A DNA stretch of 64,000 nt from Planctomycetota bacterium (GTDB lineage: Bacteria > Planctomycetota > UBA1135 > UBA2386): contig JADJPQ010000013.1 in the NCBI GenBank assembly GCA_016713175.1, forward strand, positions 1-64,000, in the 5' to 3' direction. The notes beneath the pieces were generated by a model. That model searched no databases, was not told the DNA's origin, and saw only the letters and a list, made by a program, of their open reading frames with translations. A program made the translations under genes and the position numbers. Positions within the stretch are counted from its first letter, which is position 1. Each line of letters starts with the position of its first letter. Of this stretch, positions 35,893-45,273 are shown one piece after another.

Positions 35893-37776
35893 TCAGGATG
35901 CAGTCGGTGGGCCTGCCAGCGGCAATTCGATCACGAACTCGGTGTGGCCGGGGGCACTACGCGCGAGCTGGATGGTGCCACCGTTGGCCTCGACGACGCG
36001 CCGGCAGATCGCCAGGCCGAGCCCCGTGCCCGCAGTCTTGGTGGTGAAGTACGGCTCGAACAGCCGCCCGCGGACCGCATCGGGAATCCCCGGTCCCGCA
36101 TCGATGATCGTCACGAACGCCCGTTCGCCGCGCACGCCCGTGCGCAACTGCACCATTGCCGGCGCCGGCGCCATGGCCTGCACGGCGTTCTGCAGCAGGT
36201 TGACGAACACGCGCGCCAGCTCGGTGCGATCGACCGCGACGAACACGCCGGTCGCACCAGGCTGATGTTCGAGGTGCAAGGCACCGGCGGAGAACAACGC
36301 CGCGCCCGCCGCATGCACTTCGGCCACCAGGGCGTCGAGTGCCACGGTCTCGACCCGACGCTGCGGCGAGCCGGCGAACTGGCGGAAATCGGCGGCGATC
36401 CGGTCCAGCGCTTCGGTCTGTTCGAGCACCGTCTTCGCCAGGCGCTCGGCCACCATCTCGGCCCGGGCGTCGCCGTCCTTCCTGGCCTTCAGCAAGAGCT
36501 GGGCGACCATGCGCATCGGCGTCAACGGGTTCTTGATCTCGTGCGCGACCTGGCGCGCCATCTCGGCCCAGGCGCGTTCGCGCTCGGCGGACTTCAGTTT
36601 CTCGCGCCCGGCCGCCAGCTCACCGGCCATCAGATTGAACGCCCGGGCCAGGCCACCGAGTTCGGGGCCACCCGCTGCCGGCACGCGAACGGCCAGATCA
36701 CCATGCGCGACGCGCTGCGTCGCCGCGACCAGATCCTGCACCGGCCGGACGATCGCACGCGACGCGACCAGCGACCAGACGATCAGCACGAACACGGTGA
36801 CGCCGATCGCGATCGCCAGCACGCGCACGAACGCATCGCTGCGCGCGAACAATTCGGCTCGCGGAATGCGCAACACCAGCGACCAGTCGCGCAGCCCGAT
36901 CCGCTGCAGCGTCGCGAACCCGGCGACATGGCGACGACCACCGTCGTCGAACTCGATGCGACCGCCGGGCCCGTGCGCCACCGCCTCGCGCAACGACGCC
37001 GGCTGCAGCAGCGCCGCGTAGTTCTGCCGATCGGTGTGGCCGCAGATGCGCCCATTGCCGTCCACCAGCATCGCCTGCGCCGACGCCAACCCCGCCTGAT
37101 CGACCAGCACCTGGCGGGCGTCGTCGAGCACCTGCTGGAACTGCGGCCAGCGGATCAGCGCCAGCAGCACGCCGGGCGGGCCATCGGCGTGCGGCACGTC
37201 GACGACGTAGCCCATGTGCCAGGCCGCCGGATCGAACGACACCCAGTCGCAACCGCGATGCAGCAGCGGCGAGCGCCCCCACGGCTGGAAGAACGCGCCG
37301 CGATGCACCTGCGCTCGGACGAACCACTCCTGGCCAGCGACCGACTTCGGCAACAGCGAAGCCCGTTGCTGCCGGGTGTTGCGATCGAGCAGTTGGCCAT
37401 CCTGCCAGAACACGATGCGGCCGCCCGGTTCGGCCAGCAGCAACAGGTCGAGATAGTTGTCGAGCAGATCCGGGACCGGCAGCACCTGTTCTTCGAAGGC
37501 CTCGATCTCGGCGTCCAGACGTCGCGGTTCGGCGCCGGCGTCGAGCACTCGCCGCGCGATCTCACGGACGACCGCAACGGCGCGACACACCTGGTCGAGC
37601 CGTGCCTCCATCTTGCCGGCATGATCGGCGGCGAGCTGCGGCAGGAACACGTCGAGCTGTTCGTCGATCTGGCTGCGCATCGCCCGCAGCGAGAACCACC
37701 CATACAGCAACAGCGGCAGCACACAGGAGACCACCAGGGTCGCCAGGAACCGGCTGGCCAGGGACGGAGAACGCAC
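35893..37776 (-). CDS. NtrY-like sensor histidine kinase
   Basis: A 627-residue transmembrane kinase with a GTG start (VRSPSLASRFLATLVVSCVL), 32 bases after the preceding gene. A first membrane helix is followed by a large extracytoplasmic sensor of about 290 residues with Cache-like features. Then come a second helix (VLAIAIGVTVFVLIVWSLVA), a HAMP segment (RPVQDLVAATQRVAHGDLAV), the H-box MARQVAHEIKNPLTPMRM near residue 410, N-box VNLLQNAVQAM, G1 DAGPGIPD and G2 GTGLGLAICRRVVEANGG. All catalytic boxes are intact. HEIKNPLTP is the form seen in NtrY/NtrB-type kinases that pair with sigma-54 activators, but no response regulator lies next to it. Confidence 0.92.
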   Translation of the reverse strand: MRSPSLASRFLATLVVSCVLPLLLYGWFSLRAMRSQIDEQLDVFLPQLAADHAGKMEARLDQVCRAVAVVREIARRVLDAGAEPRRLDAEIEAFEEQVLPVPDLLDNYLDLLLLAEPGGRIVFWQDGQLLDRNTRQQRASLLPKSVAGQEWFVRAQVHRGAFFQPWGRSPLLHRGCDWVSFDPAAWHMGYVVDVPHADGPPGVLLALIRWPQFQQVLDDARQVLVDQAGLASAQAMLVDGNGRICGHTDRQNYAALLQPASLREAVAHGPGGRIEFDDGGRRHVAGFATLQRIGLRDWSLVLRIPRAELFARSDAFVRVLAIAIGVTVFVLIVWSLVASRAIVRPVQDLVAATQRVAHGDLAVRVPAAGGPELGGLARAFNLMAGELAAGREKLKSAERERAWAEMARQVAHEIKNPLTPMRMVAQLLLKARKDGDARAEMVAERLAKTVLEQTEALDRIAADFRQFAGSPQRRVETVALDALVAEVHAAGAALFSAGALHLEHQPGATGVFVAVDRTELARVFVNLLQNAVQAMAPAPAMVQLRTGVRGERAFVTIIDAGPGIPDAVRGRLFEPYFTTKTAGTGLGLAICRRVVEANGGTIQLARSAPGHTEFVIELPLAGPPTAS

Positions 37777-37808
37777 GACCGGATCATGCCGGCCGCGGCC
37801 CGAAGGGA

Positions 37809-39080
37809 CTACTGGCCCCCGTTGTCGCCGCCGCCCTGCGGTCGCTGCTTTGCCTTCAGCGCGGCGATCTTCACCTTGGTCTCCCTCCAACCCGGGTAGT
37901 AGATCTCGACCGCCTCGTAGTGCTCGATCGCCTCGGCATCCTTGCCGGCCTGCGCCGCGGCCTCGGCCGCTGCCCATTCGCGGGCGGCCGCGTCGATGTC
38001 CGACCGCAGCGCGCCGATCCGGGTCTTCTCGTCCGCGAGCCCGTCCGGCCAGTCCTTCGCCAACACTTCCAGCGCGGTCAGCGCCGCTTCCTTCTTGCCC
38101 TGCAGTTCCAGGTCCTTGGCGGCCTCGTAGGCGATCATGCCCTGGCGCTGCCGCGACTGCAGCAGCAGCTCGCTGATGGTGCCGCGTTCGAGCACCGACA
38201 GCGCGAACGCTTCATCCAGCGACATCTTGGCCTTGGCAAACCGATCGTTGCGCAGATCCATTGCCGCCTGCTCGATCAGCTGCTGGGCCCGGACCTCGCG
38301 TTCCATGTGCGCAATCAGTTCGTCGACGCCCTGGCGCTCGGGGTCGAGCGTCTTGGCGCCACGGTACTCGACCAGGGCCGCGCCGTACAAGCCGCGCGAT
38401 TCGGCGGCGCTGGCGCGCTTCATCGCCTGATCGGCGAGTTCGCGTTGTGCTTTCTGCCGGAGGCTCCTGGCGTCCTCCCGACTCGGATCGCTCTCCATCG
38501 CCGCCGCAGCGTGCCAGTTGACCTCGACGAAGCGCGATTGCGGCAGCTTGCGGACCGCTTCCAGGAACTGCTGCTGCGCGCGACCCGCCATCGCGTCGAA
38601 CGCCTCCCGGACCTTGGTCGCGCCTTCGATCGCCGGCGGCCATCCCGGCACCGCCTGCTGCGCCTCGCCGAACGCCGCCAGCGCCTCGGGGAACTCGCGC
38701 TTGTCGACGTGTTGCAGACCTCGCTTGGTCGCCCGTTCGGCAAGTTTGGTCCTGGCGCGTTCGACCAGCACCGGGATCACCGGCAGTTCGGGCGACTGTT
38801 CCTTGGCGGCGGCGAGCAGTTGCAACGCCTCCGGTTCCTGTTCGAGGAAAATCCGGGCTCGGGCTTCTTCGATCAGGTACACCAGCCGGACGCGGATCCA
38901 TTCGGCGTCGAGCGTGGCGTCGACGGAACCGCCGGCGCGTTGGGCGTCCCGTTCGCGATCCAACAACTTGTACGCCAGATAGTAATTGCCCCGCTTCTCC
39001 TCCAGCCGGCTGGTCTCGATGACGGACGAGTTGGAGCAGGCGGCCAGCACGAGCAGCAGCGACGTAGAAAGCGTTCTCAT
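37809..39080 (-). CDS. TPR-like lipoprotein
   Basis: A 423-residue lipoprotein starting MRTLSTSLLLVLAACSNSSV (lipobox LAAC). The mature protein is nearly all helix, rich in Ala, Glu, Arg and Lys, with repeated pairs such as YLAYKLLDRERDAQRAG and LFGAALVEYRGAK-type units, typical of TPR solenoids. A final repeat (GKDAEAIEHYEAVEIYYPGW) is the clearest. It has no catalytic motif. It precedes the sensor kinase gene by 32 bases on the same strand, so the two are probably co-transcribed and this protein may act with the kinase sensor in the periplasm. It diverges from the cysteine dioxygenase gene. Confidence 0.8.
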   Translation of the reverse strand: MRTLSTSLLLVLAACSNSSVIETSRLEEKRGNYYLAYKLLDRERDAQRAGGSVDATLDAEWIRVRLVYLIEEARARIFLEQEPEALQLLAAAKEQSPELPVIPVLVERARTKLAERATKRGLQHVDKREFPEALAAFGEAQQAVPGWPPAIEGATKVREAFDAMAGRAQQQFLEAVRKLPQSRFVEVNWHAAAAMESDPSREDARSLRQKAQRELADQAMKRASAAESRGLYGAALVEYRGAKTLDPERQGVDELIAHMEREVRAQQLIEQAAMDLRNDRFAKAKMSLDEAFALSVLERGTISELLLQSRQRQGMIAYEAAKDLELQGKKEAALTALEVLAKDWPDGLADEKTRIGALRSDIDAAAREWAAAEAAAQAGKDAEAIEHYEAVEIYYPGWRETKVKIAALKAKQRPQGGGDNGGQ

Positions 39081-39165
39081 CCGGATTCCTGGTGGCGTTG
39101 GGCCGCGCGTTGCAGCCGCGTTAAGCTCGGCTGTGACCGGGTGCCCTCCCGGAATCTTCCCTGCG

Positions 39166-39774
39166 ATGACCGCGATGTCCACAGCTTCCAGTCTGTACGG
39201 GTTGCAGGACTACGTCCGCGACCTCGAACAGGTGCTCGATCGGCGACCAGCGTTGCCGGTCATCGTCCGCGAAGCGTCGACCGCGATGAAACGGCTGTTG
39301 GCATCGGATCGCTGGCTCGAGGATCGCTGTCGGCAGACCTGTCCAGACACCTATGCGCGGCACCTGCTGCACCGCGATCGGCACAACCGCTTCGTCGTGC
39401 TGGCGTTGACGTGGCTGCCGGGGCAGGCGACGCCGGTGCACGATCATTCGTGCTGGGGGTTGATGGGACTACTCGAAAACTCGCTCGAGGAAGTGCACTA
39501 CGAACGGCTGGATGATGGTTCGCGCGGCGATCGCGCCGAGCTGCGGCAGGGGCGGTCGGGGATGTGCGCGCAGGGCGGAGTCGCGTGGTTGCTGCCGCCG
39601 TACGAGGAGATCCATCGGATCGGGTGCGTCGGGTCGAAGCCGGCGATCTCGATCCATGTGTATGGCCGCGATCTCGATGCGGTGAACGTGTTCGATCCGG
39701 TGACGGGGAAGGTCAGTCCGATGCGGATCAAGTACTACTCGACTGAGTGCGGGAAGACGCCGTTCGTGATCTGA
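39166..39774 (+). CDS. Cysteine dioxygenase (cupin thiol dioxygenase)
   Basis: A 202-residue cupin of the type I cysteine dioxygenase family. PVHDHSCWGLMGLL provides the first two iron-ligand His residues (92 and 94), followed by the LLENSLEEVHYER strand. EIHRIGC and SIHVYGRDL complete the cupin barrel, with His164 as the expected third ligand. The enzyme oxidises cysteine (or a close thiol such as 3-mercaptopropionate) to the sulfinate with iron and oxygen. The start MTAMSTASSLYG was chosen; the second Met three codons on also works. It diverges from the TPR lipoprotein gene by 85 bases. Confidence 0.9.
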   Translation: MTAMSTASSLYGLQDYVRDLEQVLDRRPALPVIVREASTAMKRLLASDRWLEDRCRQTCPDTYARHLLHRDRHNRFVVLALTWLPGQATPVHDHSCWGLMGLLENSLEEVHYERLDDGSRGDRAELRQGRSGMCAQGGVAWLLPPYEEIHRIGCVGSKPAISIHVYGRDLDAVNVFDPVTGKVSPMRIKYYSTECGKTPFVI

Positions 39775-39829
39775 TCCGGCGCGCGGCCATGGCTTGGACC
39801 TCGGCTCCGTCTGGGTGAGCGCGGCGCTG

Positions 39830-40813
39830 CTACCGCAGCGGGCCGACATCGATCGGAAGCTCGTTCTCGACCCAGCGGTCGCCCTCCCTCCGGGCGAGTG
39901 CGAGAAACGGCCCGCTCCCCGGAACCCGCCCACCGCGACCGGGCAGGCCGCGTACTTGCAGCAACACCGGCCGGTTCTGGTGCGCCGATGAGAATGCCGC
40001 TCCGTACTCGCGCGGGTGCAACGGGCGACGGCGTCCGTCGGCGAGTCGGTACGCGATCCGGCCCCCGGCACCGGTTTCGTGGTAGGCAACTTCCTCGCGG
40101 CTGCAGCCGTCGAGACGACCATCGGCACACAACTGTTCGAACGCACCCGTCGCTCGTCGCAGCCACACGCCCCTGCGGGCGCGTGGCGGTTGTTCGCCTG
40201 CCGTCACCGCTAGCGTGCCGTCGGCTGACACCAGACGCACGTCGACCACCGACCCCAAACCGTTCTGCTCGACGAACTGCTCGAGATCCAGTCGCTCGAG
40301 CGTGCCGGTGCTCGCGTCCAGCAGTGCATGATCGGATTGCACCCCTGCCTTCGTCGGGAACGGGCCGTGCAACAGCACGAAGTTCCCGAGGCTCCACAGC
40401 AGCTGAAGGTGGCTGTGGTCGTGGCCGGGCCCGAGGTCGAATGCGGCGAGCCTGGTCACCGCGCCGGTGGCCAGATCGAAGCGGCCGAGCACGGTCCAGT
40501 GGCGCAGCGTCTCTTCGCGAATGCCGCCGCCGGGGAGCAACCCGACGCCCACCTGCCGCACCTGCCGCACCTGCCGGGACGAAAAGGCGACGACCGCGGT
40601 GTTGCCGTCCTCGAGCAGGATCGCGTCGCGCAGCTCGCTGCGGTCCCGTTCGCGCGCCCCATGCGTGCAGGCGAACAGCAACCCGAGCACGGCGGCGCCC
40701 GGGATGGCAGCGGCGCGCGCAGCCAAGCGAAGCCTCGTCCGGCGACGCCGACGACCGCACTCCGCGTCAGCGACCAACTTCGTCTCCGACGGCTTCGGCT
40801 GCGAACCGGACAT
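39830..40813 (-). CDS. Hypothetical membrane-anchored protein
   Basis: A 327-residue protein of unknown family. Residues 20-35 are very Arg-rich (CGRRRRRTRLRLAARAA) and are followed by a hydrophobic segment (IPGAAVLGLLFACTHGA) that could be a membrane anchor or an unusual late lipobox. The rest is beta-rich with propeller-like strands (GRFDLATGAVTRLAAFDLGP, ALLDASTGTLERLDLEQF), consistent with a secreted beta-propeller or quinoprotein-like fold; this is only a suggestion. The repeat QVRQVRQV near residues 80-88 comes from three tandem CACCTGCCG units. Confidence 0.55.
   Translation of the reverse strand: MSGSQPKPSETKLVADAECGRRRRRTRLRLAARAAAIPGAAVLGLLFACTHGARERDRSELRDAILLEDGNTAVVAFSSRQVRQVRQVGVGLLPGGGIREETLRHWTVLGRFDLATGAVTRLAAFDLGPGHDHSHLQLLWSLGNFVLLHGPFPTKAGVQSDHALLDASTGTLERLDLEQFVEQNGLGSVVDVRLVSADGTLAVTAGEQPPRARRGVWLRRATGAFEQLCADGRLDGCSREEVAYHETGAGGRIAYRLADGRRRPLHPREYGAAFSSAHQNRPVLLQVRGLPGRGGRVPGSGPFLALARREGDRWVENELPIDVGPLR
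40550..40576. repeat. Triple tandem 9-base repeat in a coding region
   Basis: Three exact copies of CACCTGCCG at 40550-40558, 40559-40567 and 40568-40576. Read on the minus strand they encode RQV three times in the protein at 39830-40813. The unit is a multiple of three, so copy-number change would not shift the frame. Confidence 0.85.
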
Positions 40814-40817
40814 GGCG

Positions 40818-41864
40818 CTACCTTCGCGCCTCGAGAATCAGGTTGAACGGCGTCGTGGTCGCCCGCCGGAACCTGGTGAAGCCCGCGTCCATGAAGACCC
40901 GGCGCAATCGGGCTTCGCCGGCCTGCGCGCCCAGACCGAGTCCGACCTTCTGCGACAGCGAGTTCGGCGTGCAGATGAACGTCGAAGCCGCATAGAACAG
41001 GCGACCCACCGGGTTGATGTTCTCCTCGAGCCGATCGCCGGCAAACGGTTCCACCAGCAGTACCGTTCCATCCGGTGCCAAGGCCTCGCGCGCATGGCGC
41101 GCTGCTCCCACCGGATCACCCATGTCGTGGAGGCAATCGAAGAAGCAGATCAGGTCATAGCCGTTGGCGGGATATCCCTGGGCGTTGGCCACCTCGAACG
41201 TCACGCGATCGACGACGCCGCGCTCGCCGGCCCGGGTTCGCGCCGTGGTGATGGAGGGTGCATGAAAGTCGAAGCCAAAGAACCGGGAAGCGGGAAAAGC
41301 CTGGGCCATGATGACGGTCGAGGCGCCGTGCCCGCAGCCGACGTCGGCGACTCTGGCGCCGGCCCGAAGCTTGGCGACGACTCCGTCCAGGGCCGGCAGC
41401 CACTCGGCGACGAGATGGGCGCGATAGCCGGGCCGGAAGAAGCGTTCCGTGCCCGAGAACAGACACTGGTGGTGGTCGCCCCACGACAGACCGCCGTTGC
41501 CGCGCATTGCGGCAACCACCTTGTCCTTGTCGAGGAACAGGCTCGCCAGTACCGAAGCTCCTCCGGCGACATAGACGGGCGAGTCCTCGTCCGCCAACGC
41601 CATGGCTTGTTCCGCCGGCAGGCGAAACCGCCCCTCGGTGGTCTCGACGTAGCCGGCGGCGGCCTGGGTGTTGAGCCACTCCCGGATCAGGCGTGGGTTG
41701 CAGGCGGCTTTCGCCGCAAGCTCCTCAGGGCTGGTGGGCTGGCCATCGGCCATCGCCCGATAAAGGCCCAGTTCCTCGCCGACAAGGACGGTCGCCATCA
41801 GCGCCGCTCCGCCCATGTCGGTCACCAATTTGCCCATGAACGCATTCAGCTTGGTCTCATCCAT
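40818..41864 (-). CDS. SAM-dependent methyltransferase with winged-helix N-terminus (Rv2258c-like)
   Basis: A 348-residue small-molecule methyltransferase. Start MDETKLNAFMGKLVTDMG has AGGAG 8 bases upstream (complement of 41873-41877), which decides it over an ATG seven codons earlier. Residues 10-100 form a winged-helix dimerisation domain (PRLIREWLNTQAAAGYVETT). Residues of about 155-280 form the Rossmann domain with SAM motif I VADVGCGHGASTVIMAQAFP, acidic post-I FGFDFH and DLICFFDCLHDMGDP. This layout is that of O-methyltransferase-like proteins such as Rv2258c. Substrate unknown; no biosynthetic cluster is nearby. Adjacent to the unknown protein at 39830 on the same strand, 4 bases apart. 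Confidence 0.9.
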   Translation of the reverse strand: MDETKLNAFMGKLVTDMGGAALMATVLVGEELGLYRAMADGQPTSPEELAAKAACNPRLIREWLNTQAAAGYVETTEGRFRLPAEQAMALADEDSPVYVAGGASVLASLFLDKDKVVAAMRGNGGLSWGDHHQCLFSGTERFFRPGYRAHLVAEWLPALDGVVAKLRAGARVADVGCGHGASTVIMAQAFPASRFFGFDFHAPSITTARTRAGERGVVDRVTFEVANAQGYPANGYDLICFFDCLHDMGDPVGAARHAREALAPDGTVLLVEPFAGDRLEENINPVGRLFYAASTFICTPNSLSQKVGLGLGAQAGEARLRRVFMDAGFTRFRRATTTPFNLILEARR

Positions 41865-42041
41865 CGTCGTTGCTCCTGAGGTCATGAACGTCCGGTTCGG
41901 TAGCGTATCGTGTTTGCAGCTGAGCCCATGGCGAGGACCCGCGCGACCAGCGCGAGCGCCGTGTGCGGCGGACCGGCATCTGCCTGCCCGGGGCCGCATT
42001 GACGGAGCGACGGCAGCCCCCATAGTGGAGCGGGACGCACC

Positions 42042-44186
42042 GTGAACAACTCCATGCGCCATTTGTCGTGCATCATCGCCGTCACGCTGTCCGCCGCGGC
42101 GCAGTCCGTGCCGTTCCTGCAGGTCTTGCCGGCGACCGCCGCCACCCAGGACGAACCCGGCATCGACGACCCGCCGTTCGGCGCCAACTCCGGGCACTAT
42201 CAGCTGGCCTACGACGGCAGCGTTGCCAACTACCAGGGTCCGGTCCGGATCACCGCTATCGATTTTCGCGCCGATCGGATGGCGATGGCAGCCCAAGCGG
42301 GGAGCTACACCATGACGGTAGCGGCCTCCACCAGCCGCAATGCCGTGAACGCGCTGAGCACCACGTTCGCGGCCAACCATGGTCCCGATCGCACCGTGGT
42401 CTACAGCGGTGGTTTCGCGGTCGGCGCCCCGCCGATCGGGCAGAACCCGAACCCGTTCGGCCTGCGCGTGCCGTTCTTCCCGGCATTCGAATGGGATCCG
42501 CGCCTGGGGCCCCTGCTGCTCGACTTCGACATCAGCACGACGGCAGCGGCCGCCCAGGTCTGGGACAACACGACGACCGGCGTTGCGACCCTGCGCGGTG
42601 CTCCGGGATCGACGGTTGCCTACCTCCGCCAGAACCACGCGCCGGTGCTACGGCTGGAGACCCAGGCCCGCGCCGCGCCGACGAACGCGTCGAACATCGA
42701 GGGCAACGCCCTCACCGGACTCTGGGCCGCAGCACTTGGCTATCGCCGCCAGGATCTCTATGAACCCACCGCGCTCGGGATGACCCAGCCGCAAGTCGTG
42801 ACCGGGCTGGCGTGGCGCACCGACGGCGGTGCGGCGATGGCAACCGGCACGTTCAGCCTGACCGTGATCCTGGCGACGGGAACGACGACGGCAGGGACGA
42901 TGGGCACCACGTTCGATGACAACCTGGGTCCAGACCGGACGATCGTCTATTCGGGGATGTTCACCGCGCCGCCGAGTCCGGCCAACGCCGACCCGACGAA
43001 GTTCGACCTGTTCCTGCCCTTGCAGCGACCGTTCTGGTTCGACCCGACCCGGGGACCACTCGTCGTCGACGTGCGCCGGTCCGTGGCCACGCCCATCACG
43101 CCGGCCGTGTCGTTCGATGCCGTGAGTGGCGCGACCAACATGCGCAGCCTGCTCGCCGTTCTGACGACGCCTGTTCTCGGCAACACGGTGCCGGTGCTCG
43201 CCCTCCGGACCCTGCCGGTCGCCACCGCCCCGACCACGCTTGCCAACCAGGTGAACGCCAGCTCGAGCGTGCTGGCACCGTTTTCGCTGCCGTCAAGTCG
43301 CGCGCTGCACGTGATCCCCGCGGCGGACAGCGGCGTGTTCCTGCCGACGTTCGTCCGGCACCTGCGCTTTCGGCCTGCGGTGGGCTTGGATGTGGTCGGC
43401 CCCACCACCTTCCGTTGCTCGATCGATCTGTCGCACGCGACGCGAACGCCGGCGACCCTCAGCAGCACGTTCGATCAGAACCACGGCAGCGATCGGGTGC
43501 GGGTGTTCGACGGCGAGTTCTCGGTGCCACACACCATCCGCGCCGCCGGCGACACGTCGTTTCCGGTCGAAGTGTGCCTGCAGCGGCCGTTCCGGTGGGA
43601 TCCCGCGGTTTCGCCCCACCTCGTCGTCGACATCGCGATGCTCGGGATCACTGGCGCCGGCTTCGCGCTCGAGACGACGACTGGACTGACCGTCGACGAC
43701 GGGCGGGTGACGGCGAACGCCGGCGGATCCACGGGAACGATCGGCAGCGCGGCGTTCGTCGTGCAACTGGGCGGCGCCGAGCGCAATGGCCTGACGACGC
43801 CGTACGGGCACGGCTGCCCCGGTGCGAATGGCCAGCCGCAGTGCGTGACGTCGGGAGTGCCGATGCTGCCAAACCACGAGTTCCGGATCGGCGTCCTGAA
43901 CGCCCCCGTCGGCGCGGCCGCCGTGCTGGCGCTGGGGTTCACGGCGGCCGCGACGCCGATCAGCGGGGCGCCAGGGTGCCTTGCATGGCATGGCCTCGAA
44001 CTCGGCACGTTCGGGCTCGTCATCGCGGATGCCGCAGGAACAGGCAGCGTGGCGATTCCGCTGCGGAGTCTGCCCCCATTCGATGGCCTGGGATTCCGGG
44101 CGCAATGGCTGGTGCTCGACCCGACCGCGAATGCGCTCGGGGCGACGACCAGCGATGCGCTGCAACTGACAGCGCGGTTCTTCTGA
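42042..44186 (+). CDS. Secreted protein with three 185-residue repeats and planctomycete C-terminal domain
   Basis: A 714-residue secreted protein. A GTG start at 42042 (GGAG at 42027-42030) is preferred over the ATG four codons on; the leader is MRHLSCIIAVTLSAAAQ. Three repeats follow, with the same core at about residues 106, 288 and 474: TTFAANHGPDRTVVYSGGF, TTFDDNLGPDRTIVYSGMF and STFDQNHGSDRVRVFDGEF. Each is followed by a FxWDPxxxPxLxxDI-type strand (FEWDPRLGPLLLDFDIS, FWFDPTRGPLVVDVRRS, FRWDPAVSPHLVVDIAM). The C-terminal 125 residues begin YGHGCPGANGQP and end WLVLDPTANALGATTSDAL, matching the terminal domain of the protein at 30371. No catalytic motif recognised. Confidence 0.8.
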   Translation: MNNSMRHLSCIIAVTLSAAAQSVPFLQVLPATAATQDEPGIDDPPFGANSGHYQLAYDGSVANYQGPVRITAIDFRADRMAMAAQAGSYTMTVAASTSRNAVNALSTTFAANHGPDRTVVYSGGFAVGAPPIGQNPNPFGLRVPFFPAFEWDPRLGPLLLDFDISTTAAAAQVWDNTTTGVATLRGAPGSTVAYLRQNHAPVLRLETQARAAPTNASNIEGNALTGLWAAALGYRRQDLYEPTALGMTQPQVVTGLAWRTDGGAAMATGTFSLTVILATGTTTAGTMGTTFDDNLGPDRTIVYSGMFTAPPSPANADPTKFDLFLPLQRPFWFDPTRGPLVVDVRRSVATPITPAVSFDAVSGATNMRSLLAVLTTPVLGNTVPVLALRTLPVATAPTTLANQVNASSSVLAPFSLPSSRALHVIPAADSGVFLPTFVRHLRFRPAVGLDVVGPTTFRCSIDLSHATRTPATLSSTFDQNHGSDRVRVFDGEFSVPHTIRAAGDTSFPVEVCLQRPFRWDPAVSPHLVVDIAMLGITGAGFALETTTGLTVDDGRVTANAGGSTGTIGSAAFVVQLGGAERNGLTTPYGHGCPGANGQPQCVTSGVPMLPNHEFRIGVLNAPVGAAAVLALGFTAAATPISGAPGCLAWHGLELGTFGLVIADAAGTGSVAIPLRSLPPFDGLGFRAQWLVLDPTANALGATTSDALQLTARFF

Positions 44187-44216
44187 ACTGCAGGCGGCCG
44201 CTCTCGGCCGCCGAAC

Positions 44217-45146
44217 TCACGCCTTGCTGATGAACGCCTCGAGATCCGTCTTCAGTTCCGCCAGCCCGTACGCCGGCACCGTGATGCAGCGGTAGATGAT
44301 CCGCTCGAGTTCCTCCGGCGTCTTCGGATTCAGCACGTGCGGCGGGCAGTAGGAGAAGAAATAGCTGAGCGACAACCGTGTCGTCTCGCCGCCGCTCCGC
44401 TGTCCGGCGAACTCCCACGGCACTTCATCGAACGGCAGCGTCCCGGTCAGGATCTCGTAGATCATGATGCCGATCGCCATCACGTCGGCCTTGCTGTCGG
44501 TGCTCAGCAGCGGGTTGTAGTGCGGCGTCGTCGTCACGATGTGCTGATCCGGCAACCGCATGCCCGGATCGATCATCACCACCTTGCCGCTCGGCTTGAC
44601 GATGATGTTCTCCGGCTTCAGGTCGCCGTGCCACGGCATCGCCCCGCTTGCCTGCGTCGCCAGCAGCGCTCGCACCAGCGCCAGGAACCAGTTCAGGTGG
44701 ATGCCCTCGAGGCTGCGGATCTTCTCGCGCAGCGTCTTGCCGCGGACGTACTCCAGCACCAGCACCGGGTTGCCATCGACCGTCAGCCGTTCCAGCAGCG
44801 GCACCAGGTTCTCGTGCTGACAGGACGCCAGCAGATCGCCCTCGGCCCGCAGCATCGCGTGCACCTCGCGTTCGTCGAACAGATCGATCCGCACCCCGGC
44901 GGCCTCGTAGAACACCGCCTCCGCCGGCAGTTCGTCGGGGCTGATGCCTTCTGGCGTCCGCCGCGACGTCACCTCCAGCAGACGCGTCACCTGCCGACCT
45001 CCGCCGGCGGACGCGCCCACCTTGAGCGCCACCTTGTTGCCCGTCTCCTCGTGTTGGGCCAGGAACACGGAGGCGAACCCCCCGCGCCCGAGGAAGCGAG
45101 TCACCCGATAGCCCTGTACGATCTCCCCGACCGCAAGCTTCATCAT
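44217..45146 (-). CDS. Serine/threonine protein kinase, divergent catalytic motifs
   Basis: A 309-residue Hanks-type kinase without a membrane segment. The Gly-rich loop is LGRGGFASVFLA, the ATP Lys is in VALKVG, the catalytic loop is WHGDLKPENIIV (HRD changed to HGD) near residue 170, and the metal-binding loop is VMIDPGMRLP (DFG changed to DPG). The Lys, catalytic Asp, Asn and metal Asp are all present, so activity is plausible. The chain ends just after the C-lobe, with no sensor domain. Start MMKLAVGEIVQGYRV is chosen because the fold begins there. Planctomycetes are rich in such kinases. Substrate unknown. Confidence 0.88.
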   Translation of the reverse strand: MMKLAVGEIVQGYRVTRFLGRGGFASVFLAQHEETGNKVALKVGASAGGGRQVTRLLEVTSRRTPEGISPDELPAEAVFYEAAGVRIDLFDEREVHAMLRAEGDLLASCQHENLVPLLERLTVDGNPVLVLEYVRGKTLREKIRSLEGIHLNWFLALVRALLATQASGAMPWHGDLKPENIIVKPSGKVVMIDPGMRLPDQHIVTTTPHYNPLLSTDSKADVMAIGIMIYEILTGTLPFDEVPWEFAGQRSGGETTRLSLSYFFSYCPPHVLNPKTPEELERIIYRCITVPAYGLAELKTDLEAFISKA

Positions 45147-45273
45147 CTGCTGTCCGTCCCAGGTTGCTGGCGTCGCGCTCGCGCGTGCGCCGCGGACGTT
45201 TTCGGTATCCCTCTGTGGCAAGTTGAGTTAGAGCGCCCGGGGTAGGGTTCCCGGCGGTGCCACCGGAGATTCG

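Noticed and set aside
40550..40576. Possible CRISPR-like or regulatory repeat array
   Set aside because: Only three direct 9-base copies without spacers, in frame in a coding region (RQV); it is a short coding repeat.
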